Shown here one piece after another: positions 37,924 to 44,520 of a DNA stretch of 64,000 nucleotides. The notes beneath the pieces were generated by a model that did not search any database, was not told the origin of the DNA, and saw nothing but the letters and a program-made list of their open reading frames with translations. Every line of letters starts with the position of its first letter. Within the stretch, counting starts at the first letter, position 1. The DNA is from UBA1732 sp045114235 (lineage in GTDB: Bacteria; Verrucomicrobiota; Lentisphaeria; Victivallales; UBA1829). Where the stretch lies: positions 1 through 64,000 of the forward strand of contig JBGUKB010000078.1 in assembly GCA_045114235.1 (NCBI GenBank). The letters are read 5' to 3'. Made by a program: the position numbers and the translations under genes.

Positions 37924-38948
37924 TCCCGAGCTTGTAGAGTTCAAACGGTACACTTGATTAACGATTCCTTTCTTAACGAGGCTTGCGAGGCTGGGGCTTG
38001 TAGAGTTCAAACGGTACACTTGATTAGATGCTTGTCGGTGGCGTGGAGTTTCAGAGCTGGGGCTTGTAGAGTTCAAACGGTACACTTGATTGATCGATGC
38101 CGGCGCTCCGGAGAGATGACGGCTGGGGCTTGTAGAGTTCAAACGGTACACTTGATTCCAATGCGCCGGGATAATCGGCATAAACCCGCTGGGGCTTGTA
38201 GAGTTCAAACGGTACACTTGATTTCTCCGCGGTTGTCCCTGCGAAAAACGAGGCTGGGGCTTGTAGAGTTCAAACGGTACACTTGATTCATGGGCGAACT
38301 TTGCCACGTTTTCGAGAGGCTGGGGCTTGTAGAGTTCAAACGGTACACTTGATTCGACGTCTCCTGCTACAGAAAAAGCGACGGGCTGGGGCTTGTAGAG
38401 TTCAAACGGTACACTTGATTTCCGCGCTGCAGGGTATCCACCGCTACCGGCTGGGGCTTGTAGAGTTCAAACGGTACACTTGATTCATCCCGGATCGTTT
38501 TCCATCTACCCATAGGCTGGGGCTTGTAGAGTTCAAACGGTACACTTGATTTGCCGTTGTCCGCGCTGCGCAGGACGGCGGGCTGGGGCTTGTAGAGTTC
38601 AAACGGTACACTTGATTCAGGCGGCAGCGCACCGCAGGATCTCTCCGGCTGGGGCTTGTAGAGTTCAAACGGTACACTTGATTTGATCGGGAATCTTCCC
38701 GTGATGTGCGGCTGCTGGGGCTTGTAGAGTTCAAACGGTACACTTGATTGCCTCGTCTGGCACACCGTCGCGCAGCATGGCTGGGGCTTGTAGAGTTCAA
38801 ACGGTACACTTGATTAAAGCGTGTTCGGACGGTGCGCCTCCATTTGCTGGGGCTTGTAGAGTTCAAACGGTACACTTGATTTTCCACGCGCGTCGAGGTA
38901 GATAATGTATTCGCTGGGACTTGTAGAGTCTAAACAGAATGACAAACG
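37924..38948 (+). CRISPR. Type II-C CRISPR array, 16 repeats and 15 spacers
   Basis: 36-base repeats begin with GCTGGGGCTTGTAGAG and end with GGTACACTTGATT. Starts: 37924, 37990, 38056, 38122, 38188, 38253, 38319, 38385, 38450, 38516, 38582, 38648, 38714, 38780, 38846 and 38913. Spacers are 29-31 bases (mostly 30) and all different. The middle fourteen repeats are identical by eye. The first repeat differs in its first 7 bases, and the last loses similarity after about base 23. The plus strand is the crRNA strand, because the repeat's first 16 bases pair fully with the tracrRNA anti-repeat. The array ends only 6 bases from the cas9 stop codon. Confidence 0.97.
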
Positions 38949-38954
38949 ATGCGG

Positions 38955-41900
38955 TCAGTCGTTGGCACGCTGCAATTCTCCGAAGATGTTCATGCGGCAC
39001 TTCTGCAGATTTCCCTTAAAAGCGCTTGAAACGTAAAGACGGAACCAGAGTTTTGCCGCTTTCAACTCGTCCTTTTTCCTTGCCTCATTCAGGGGAACAA
39101 TATAAAACTCCGGCAGGGATATTCCCCTCACGATGCAGAGATATTCCTTTCCGTCCTTGTTCCACTTCACGATGTCGCCCTTTTTGAGGGAGAATTTGAA
39201 CTTGAGGCCGGGACGCTCCTTTTCGAAGACAGGCTGACCGTGTTTCACCAGCTGGACGGCGTCGAGCAGCGTGACGATCTCGCCGACCCATTTGACCTCC
39301 TCGCCCTTCTCATTCAGCACGGCGAAAATCGGCAGGACATAGTTGGAGCCGGTCTTGACGTTGCGGACGCCGTCTCCGGACCCGATCGTAATGGTTTTAA
39401 GGTTCTGTTTCACGCGCACCTTTTTGATCACGTTGACGGGGTTTCCTTCGGAATCGCGGAAAACAGGGAGATTCGCATCGTCGCAGAACATCTTGAGGTC
39501 GCTTTTGGACACATCCTCCGGCTTGGACCTGCCGAGTTTCTCCAGCACGAGCGCGCGGACGCGGGGATCGACGATCTTCGCGACGTCGCCCGGCTCGATG
39601 CTGGCGAGGCTCACGCGGACATGGCGCTCCGTGCCGCCGAAATCCTTCCCATAGAATGTATCCTCATGCAGCGAGCCGCGGAGCTTGTTGACGACATGGT
39701 GGGAAACGGCGGCGGATTCGAGGCGCTGTTTCGCCTCGGAGTAGAGGGTCGAATCGATGATCGGAGTATTGGTTTCATGGAGTTTGCGGCGCTGTTCGGG
39801 CGACATGGACGCGATCTTCTGCACCATGCCCGGCGTGGTCAGGGCGATGGTCACGGCGTCGATGGCGTGGTGGCGGTGGTCTGTGCGGACTTTCTCGCCC
39901 TCGCCGAGCAGATCGTTCCCGCCCCAGGCGCGCCGGATCAGGGCGGTGGCGCCGCCGCTGGTCGCGAAGATGCGCCGTTTGCCGTCCTTATCGACCATGC
40001 CGCCGTAGAGCAGGCCGAGATACTGCATGGCGATGCGGCTGGCATAGCGCGTGTCATTCAGGTTGCGCTCCATGAAATCCTGTTCGTCGATCTTATCCCG
40101 TTTGAAAAGGTCGAGCTTGTAGGCGGCATACGGCCCTTTGAACTGCGCGACGCGGGCGAGGATCTGTTTGTACTGCTCGCCGGAGTATGCCTCGAACGGC
40201 GTGCGGTTGTTCTTCGCGCTGTTCGCGGAGGCGTCGCAGAGCGTCTTATTTCGGAACGAATCGTCGTAGGAACGCGAGTACGGGATGATGTGCTCGATGT
40301 GGATGTCCTTTCCATACAGAAGTTCACGAATATCTCGAATCTTCCGCCCTGTGTAGGGACAGACGAAATTGCATTCTTCGGCGAGCATCACCTTCAGGAT
40401 GTCGTTGCGCGACGGCTTTTCGATCCCGGCCTCCGCGAGGATGCGCTCGGCGATCTTCTGCCGCTCCTTTTCCCTCTGATTGTTCTGTCGGGTGATGGTC
40501 TCTTTCTGTTTGTTGGACGTCTTCAGGTCGCGCGCGAGCTCGATGCGGATGGCGTTCGGCTTGCCGTGGCGGGCGATGATCGCGTTCACGACCGTGCGCA
40601 GTTCCGTGATCACGCGGTGGACGAGCGGATTCCTGATTTCAATGCTGCAATCTTTGCTGTCGAAAACGGGGAGAAAATCGTGCGCCGCGCCGACCTGTTT
40701 CGGATAAAGGAGCTTTTTGATTGTCGGAAGGGGTTCTCCCGTTTCAAGACTGGGCAGCATCTCCCGGAGCGCGTGAAGCGAATACGCGCAGTAGGAATCC
40801 GGAAGCATGACCTTCATGGCGGTCTCGACCTGAAGCGGAGAAAGTTTCCAGTGTTCGCGGAGGCGTTTCTCCAGGACAGTGTCTTTTTCGATGGAGTCAA
40901 GGTCGTGGAAGAAAGCGTCCTGTTCGGCTGCAGGCATGGCGGCGGCCCTGTCCGCGCCGAAGACGCGCACGAGCGCCGCGTGGCGTTCGTTGCCGTAGAC
41001 GTCCTTACCCTCGTCGCCGAGCGTGAAGCTTTCCCCTTTGGCAAGTCCGATGACCTTTCCGAGATTCTTCAGCGTGATCGTGCCGCGGACAGTGAACTTA
41101 TCCGAATAGCCGTTCAGGAAGGCGACGGCCTTTCCGCGTTCTTCCTCGGTGAGCGGCCGCTCGGCGTCGCCCTTCCGCACGCGGAGATTGCTCACGGTCG
41201 TGTAGATGCGGAAGAGCTGGGCCTCCTCCTTCGCCATGGAGCAGCGGCGGTATTCGGGATAAATCTCGCATTTCCCGACGAGCCCTTTGCAGGATTTGAG
41301 CTTGTGTTGAAAGAAAATCGCCTCGTAAAGCTTTTTCTCCAAATCCGGGGAGACCAATGCGCGCTGCGCCTCGCAGATCTTGCGGAACTCGTCCTCGTAC
41401 ATGGCGCGGTCCGTGTAGCGCTTGCGGATGCGCTCCTTGTTCGGGTCAATCGTGCAGAAATACTCGGCGATCGTCCGGGCGTGGGTCTGATCCATCTCGG
41501 ATTTCAGTTTCGCGATGCCATCTTTCACCACGCCGGTTTCCTTGTCTTTCAAATCGAGCTTGCGGTTGCTCCGGTATCCGCGGCGCTGGGCGAAATGATA
41601 GATCGCGCGTCCGAACTCTTCCTTCGTGAGCGGACGGTCGAGCGCGAGCTTGCGGTAGAGATACGGGGCGATATGGGCGGCGTGTTCGCGTTCGGCCTCG
41701 GGAAGCGTCTGCACAAGTTTCCGGTCGAGCGCGACGAAGAAATCCGGCGTGAAGGGGTCGGGGAGCATCCCGTTTTCCGTCAGGATGCGCTTCAGATCCT
41801 GCTTGCGGTCGCGACGGCGGCTGTACTGGCGGCGCAACGCCTTTTTCAGGCGGCGTTCTGCGGCACGCGAGGTGCCTTTTCCGCGGGAGATCGCTTCCAG

Positions 41901-42035
41901 ACCATCGCTGTCAAGTCCCTGTTCGAAGATGCGTGAACCCCACGCTTCCAAATTGAAAGTGTCCCCGTATTCGGAGATCAGCGCCCAGCCGATGGAGGCG
42001 ACGCCCAAATCCAGTCCCAGCGTGTAGTACGGCAT
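38955..42035 (-). CDS. cas9: Type II-C Cas9 endonuclease
   Basis: 1,026 residues, in the compact II-C size class. RuvC-I LGLDLGVASIGWALI gives Asp9. The Arg-rich bridge helix is AAERRLKKALRRQYSRRRDR. RuvC-II has Glu499 in IRIELARDL. The HNH domain has HIEHIIPYSRSYDDS with catalytic His582, preceded by a CxxxC pair (CNFVC). RuvC-III HHAIDAV has His723 and Asp726. The C-terminal wedge/PAM-interacting region runs to ..QRAND. All nuclease residues are present, so it should cut DNA guided by crRNA:tracrRNA. The array lies directly downstream and the tracrRNA is divergent upstream. No cas1, cas2, csn2 or cas4 lies nearby: the flanks are a WaaP-like gene and the aromatic-biosynthesis fusion. Composition resembles neighbouring genes. 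Confidence 0.97.
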   Translation of the reverse strand: MPYYTLGLDLGVASIGWALISEYGDTFNLEAWGSRIFEQGLDSDGLEAISRGKGTSRAAERRLKKALRRQYSRRRDRKQDLKRILTENGMLPDPFTPDFFVALDRKLVQTLPEAEREHAAHIAPYLYRKLALDRPLTKEEFGRAIYHFAQRRGYRSNRKLDLKDKETGVVKDGIAKLKSEMDQTHARTIAEYFCTIDPNKERIRKRYTDRAMYEDEFRKICEAQRALVSPDLEKKLYEAIFFQHKLKSCKGLVGKCEIYPEYRRCSMAKEEAQLFRIYTTVSNLRVRKGDAERPLTEEERGKAVAFLNGYSDKFTVRGTITLKNLGKVIGLAKGESFTLGDEGKDVYGNERHAALVRVFGADRAAAMPAAEQDAFFHDLDSIEKDTVLEKRLREHWKLSPLQVETAMKVMLPDSYCAYSLHALREMLPSLETGEPLPTIKKLLYPKQVGAAHDFLPVFDSKDCSIEIRNPLVHRVITELRTVVNAIIARHGKPNAIRIELARDLKTSNKQKETITRQNNQREKERQKIAERILAEAGIEKPSRNDILKVMLAEECNFVCPYTGRKIRDIRELLYGKDIHIEHIIPYSRSYDDSFRNKTLCDASANSAKNNRTPFEAYSGEQYKQILARVAQFKGPYAAYKLDLFKRDKIDEQDFMERNLNDTRYASRIAMQYLGLLYGGMVDKDGKRRIFATSGGATALIRRAWGGNDLLGEGEKVRTDHRHHAIDAVTIALTTPGMVQKIASMSPEQRRKLHETNTPIIDSTLYSEAKQRLESAAVSHHVVNKLRGSLHEDTFYGKDFGGTERHVRVSLASIEPGDVAKIVDPRVRALVLEKLGRSKPEDVSKSDLKMFCDDANLPVFRDSEGNPVNVIKKVRVKQNLKTITIGSGDGVRNVKTGSNYVLPIFAVLNEKGEEVKWVGEIVTLLDAVQLVKHGQPVFEKERPGLKFKFSLKKGDIVKWNKDGKEYLCIVRGISLPEFYIVPLNEARKKDELKAAKLWFRLYVSSAFKGNLQKCRMNIFGELQRAND

Positions 42036-42142
42036 TTTGAACAGCCCTTTCCAAGATTCTTTGTCTAAAAAACGTCTGATATTTTTACAATTATAAATAA
42101 CACCTCAAGACGGAAAAATCAAGCGATTTTCCCGTCTTTCAT

Positions 42143-42171
42143 TTGACTTTTCCTTTTGACAATGCTATAAT
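42143..42171 (+). promoter_or_regulatory. Promoter of the tracrRNA
   Basis: TTGACT (42143-42148), exactly 17 bases, then perfect TATAAT (42166-42171). Predicted start near 42178 falls on the base before the anti-repeat. Confidence 0.8.
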
Positions 42172-42177
42172 AATACC

Positions 42178-42256
42178 ACTCTACAAGTCCTGGTAAAGGA
42201 TTGTTGGTCACTTCCTGCGGGAATACCACGAGGCGGCTTCAATAGCCGCTTTTTTT
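42178..42256 (+). ncRNA. tracrRNA, about 79 nt, divergent from cas9
   Basis: The anti-repeat CTCTACAAGTCCTGGT (42179-42194) pairs with the first 16 bases of the CRISPR repeat, nine Watson-Crick pairs in a row and then mixed pairs with four G-U wobbles. A nexus-like hairpin follows (GGT 42206-42208 with ACC 42225-42227; TTCC 42212-42215 with GGAA 42220-42223). The terminal hairpin GCGGCT/AGCCGC (42233-42249) leads into T7 (42250-42256), a Rho-independent terminator. This trans-acting RNA pairs with pre-crRNA for RNase III processing and is the Cas9 scaffold. The order promoter, anti-repeat, nexus, terminator is complete. Confidence 0.9.
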
Positions 42257-42284
42257 GTGGCTTCGCGCAGGAGTGAGAAACGCT

Positions 42285-44138
42285 TTACAGCACGGGGTAG
42301 CTGCCGAGGAGTTTGAGCTCTTCGGTGAGGGGCTTCAACCCGGCGAGCGCGGCGGACACGCGCGGGGCGTTGGACGCGCCCTCGATGTCGACGAAGAACC
42401 GGTAATGCCAGCAGCCGGAGCCGGAGGGACGGCTTTCGATCATGGTGAGCGTGACGCCCGCGTTCTTGAAGGGCTCGAGGCAGTCGTGCAGCGCGCCGAA
42501 ACGCTCGCGCGCGGTAAAGCAGATGCAGCATTTCGCGTGCGGCATCATCGTGTTTTCCGCGCGGGAGAGAATCAGGAAGCGCGTGCGGTTGTCCGGGGTG
42601 TCCTGGATGGAGCGGTCAAGCACGTTCAGGTGATACTGCGCGGCGATGTTCTCCCCGCCGATCACGGCGGCGTTCGGGCTGAGGGCGGCGAACTCGGCGG
42701 CGCGCGCGTTGGAGCCCACGCCGACGGTCTCCACGTCCGGGAAATTGCGTTCGAGGTACTTCCGGCACTGGCCGAGCGACTGCACGTGGCTGTAGATCAC
42801 GCCGATCTTCTCCTTCGGCACGGACGCCATGAGGCAGTGGTGGATGTTCATGGACGTCTCGGCGTAGATCTTCAGCGTGGTCTCCGCGAGCACGTCCAGC
42901 GTGCCGATCACGACGCCCTCGGTGGTGTTCTCCACCGGCACGCAGCCGTATTCGCACTCGCCTGTTTCGACCGCCGCGAAGACGTTCTGGATGCCGGAGC
43001 ACGGACGGTACTCGGCGGTTTCGGCGAAGACTTTGCGCGCGGCCTCGTGCGTGAAGGTCCCGGCGGGGCCGAGGTACGCCACGCGCGGCTTGGAGGTGGA
43101 GATGGAGTGCGGCGTGCCGTGGCGGAGGCGTTCCGCGGCGTTCAGGATCAGGCGTTCGGTCTCCTCGAACCCGATGCAGGCGTCCGTGACGGAGATGCGC
43201 GGGTCGGGCGTCACGCCGGGCATCAGGTTCTGCTTGCCGGGCAGCAGACAGCTTTCGAGCATCAGGCCCGCAATGCCGTCGTTTCCGGCGAGCTTCTGCG
43301 CCAGGACGTCCTCGAAGACGATGTGCTGGCGGGCGGGGTCGCGCCGCGAATTGCCGTGGCTGCAGTCGACCGTGAGCGTGCGCGGGATGCCGGCATTTTC
43401 GAGCTTGCGGAGCGCGGCGTCGATGCACGCGGCGTAGTAGTTTTCGCCGGAGATGCCCCCGCGCAGGACCAGGTGGCAGTACGGATTGCCCTCGCTGCGG
43501 ATGATGCCGCTGCGGCCGTCGTGCATGATGCCGATGTAGCTGTGCGGCGCGCGGGCGGCGCAGATGGCGTCCACGGCGATCTGCAGGTTGCCGTCGGTGC
43601 TGTTCTTGAACCCGACGGGCATGTCGAGCGAGCTCGCGAGCTGGCGGTGCGTCTGGGACTCCGTGGTGCGCGCGCCGATCCCGGCCCACGAAACGAGCTC
43701 GGAAAGGTAGTTCGCGATCGCCGGGTCGAGCAGTTCCGTGGCGGTGCCGAGCCCGTACGCCGAGACGTCCAGCAGGAGCTTGCGGGCGAGCTCCAGACCG
43801 CGCGCGATGTCGCTGCCGCCGTCCAGGTCGGGGTCGTACACGAGGCCCTTCCAGCCGAGCGTGGTGCGCGGCTTCTCGAAATAGCACCGCATCACGAGCT
43901 TGATGTCGTCGGATACGCGTTCCGAGAGCTTCGCCAGCTTCTCCGCGTATTCCAGCGCGGCGGGCACGTTGTGGATCGAGCACGGCCCTGCGATGACGAC
44001 CAGACGCTTGTCCGTCCGGTCGAAAATCTTCCGCAGTTCCGCGCGGTTCCGGTTGATGTGCTCCACGATGTCCGCGTTCGGCGCGAGTTCGGACGCGAGC
44101 TGTTCGGGCGATTTGATCGGCTGTTCTGTCAGGTTCAT
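42285..44138 (-). CDS. Fused DAHP synthase - prephenate dehydratase (with ACT domain)
   Basis: 617 residues from ATG 44138, with AAGGA upstream; a longer in-frame start would run through the attenuator hairpins and is rejected. Residues 1-345 are an AroF/G/H-type DAHP synthase (VVIAGPCSIHN, KPRTTLGWKGL, GFKNSTDGN, VDCSHGNS), catalysing PEP + erythrose-4-phosphate to DAHP. Residues ~351-530 are prephenate dehydratase (YLGPAGTFTHEA, PVENTTEGVV, TRF near the end). A regulatory ACT domain follows, with GALHDCL and ESRPS, the Phe-binding motifs. Thus one protein carries the first shikimate step and the committed Phe step, without a chorismate mutase domain. Allosteric Phe control of both halves through the ACT domain is plausible but not shown. 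Expression is probably set by the upstream leader peptide and attenuator. Confidence 0.93.
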   Translation of the reverse strand: MNLTEQPIKSPEQLASELAPNADIVEHINRNRAELRKIFDRTDKRLVVIAGPCSIHNVPAALEYAEKLAKLSERVSDDIKLVMRCYFEKPRTTLGWKGLVYDPDLDGGSDIARGLELARKLLLDVSAYGLGTATELLDPAIANYLSELVSWAGIGARTTESQTHRQLASSLDMPVGFKNSTDGNLQIAVDAICAARAPHSYIGIMHDGRSGIIRSEGNPYCHLVLRGGISGENYYAACIDAALRKLENAGIPRTLTVDCSHGNSRRDPARQHIVFEDVLAQKLAGNDGIAGLMLESCLLPGKQNLMPGVTPDPRISVTDACIGFEETERLILNAAERLRHGTPHSISTSKPRVAYLGPAGTFTHEAARKVFAETAEYRPCSGIQNVFAAVETGECEYGCVPVENTTEGVVIGTLDVLAETTLKIYAETSMNIHHCLMASVPKEKIGVIYSHVQSLGQCRKYLERNFPDVETVGVGSNARAAEFAALSPNAAVIGGENIAAQYHLNVLDRSIQDTPDNRTRFLILSRAENTMMPHAKCCICFTARERFGALHDCLEPFKNAGVTLTMIESRPSGSGCWHYRFFVDIEGASNAPRVSAALAGLKPLTEELKLLGSYPVL

Positions 44139-44184
44139 GGGGGGTGTCCTTCGGGTTTGGTATTTTAATTGTTTGTGAAGTCGT

Positions 44185-44228
44185 CGGAAAAAAGAAAACC
44201 GCATTCGGGATTCGGGGCCCGGATGCGG
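44185..44228 (-). terminator. Attenuator terminator before the DAHPS-PDT gene
   Basis: On the minus strand CCGCAT.CGGG (44228-44218) pairs with CCCG.ATGCGG (44209-44199), with one C-A mismatch, and is followed by TTTTCTTTTTT (44198-44188). It lies between the aromatic leader peptide and the ATG at 44138. Confidence 0.8.
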
Positions 44229-44240
44229 CTGTGTGTGCTG

Positions 44241-44283
44241 GAAAAAGAAACCGGGCCGGCCGCTTCCTGCTGGGCCGAACCCG
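44241..44283 (-). terminator. Upstream hairpin with U-tract in the attenuator
   Basis: On the minus strand CGGG..GGCC (44283-44273) pairs with GGCC..CCCG (44261-44252), followed by TTTCTTTTT. The CCCGT segment just after the leader stop (44323-44319) could instead pair with ACGGG (44284-44280), giving competing folds. Confidence 0.5.
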
Positions 44284-44327
44284 TCTGTTGTCATGACTTT
44301 CGCGTGTACACGTGCAAACGGGCTTCG

Positions 44328-44393
44328 TCAGGCGGTAAATCGCCAGAAGAAGCCGTAAAATCGAATGCTGCTGTTCACATTGAAAGTTTTCAT
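44328..44393 (-). CDS. Phe/Tyr/Trp-rich leader peptide
   Basis: A 21-residue frame from ATG 44393 to TGA 44328-44330. It starts MKTFNVNSS and continues with the aromatic cluster IRFYGFFWRFTA; seven of the 21 residues are Phe (5), Tyr (1) or Trp (1). Its ATG is 9 bases after a strong -10 box and it has no ribosome site, so translation would be leaderless. Two hairpins with U-tracts follow before the biosynthetic gene. This is the arrangement of amino-acid attenuators such as pheA/pheL: ribosome stalling at scarce aromatic codons would favour an antiterminator. Too short to prove by homology, but content and context fit. Confidence 0.75.
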   Translation of the reverse strand: MKTFNVNSSIRFYGFFWRFTA

Positions 44394-44402
44394 AGTGCAA
44401 AT

Positions 44403-44431
44403 ACTATACACCTGTTTTCCGCAAAAGTCAA
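44403..44431 (-). promoter_or_regulatory. Promoter of the leader peptide / DAHPS-PDT transcript
   Basis: On the minus strand TTGACT (44431-44426), a 17-base spacer and TATAGT (44408-44403). Predicted start is about 44396, 2-3 bases before the leader peptide ATG. Confidence 0.75.
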
Positions 44432-44473
44432 CCTCTCTTCTCATCTTTTTCCGAAAAAAGGTGCGCCGGCGGT

Positions 44474-44520
44474 GTGCCGTTGCGAAGCGAGGCACTGCTT
44501 CAGTGGAGGACTTGTCCTCC
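44474..44520 (-). repeat. REP-like palindromic element (locus 2), overlapping the carB 3' end
   Basis: On the minus strand GGAGGACAAGTCCTCC (44520-44505), then ACTGAAGCA, then GTGCC (44495-44491) pairing with GGCAC (44478-44474) around a loop containing GCTTCGC. Same order and spacing as loci 1 and 3. The carB stop codon (44502-44500) lies inside the element. Confidence 0.75.

Noticed and set aside
37864..38483. Open frames through the CRISPR array with a repeated GACRVQTVHLI-like peptide
   Set aside because: The peptide periodicity is only the translation of the 36-base DNA repeat.
39240..41936. 898-codon plus-strand frame over cas9
   Set aside because: Antisense shadow; all Cas9 catalytic motifs are in the minus frame.
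44139..44294. N-terminal extension of the DAHPS-PDT protein to the first in-frame ATG
   Set aside because: It would translate the attenuator hairpins; DAHP synthase homology starts after ATG 44138, which has AAGGA upstream.
36798..44500. Search for cas1, cas2, csn2 or an anti-CRISPR gene around cas9
   Set aside because: Every frame in the flanks belongs to the WaaP-like kinase, the DAHPS-PDT fusion or its leader; none resembles adaptation genes.
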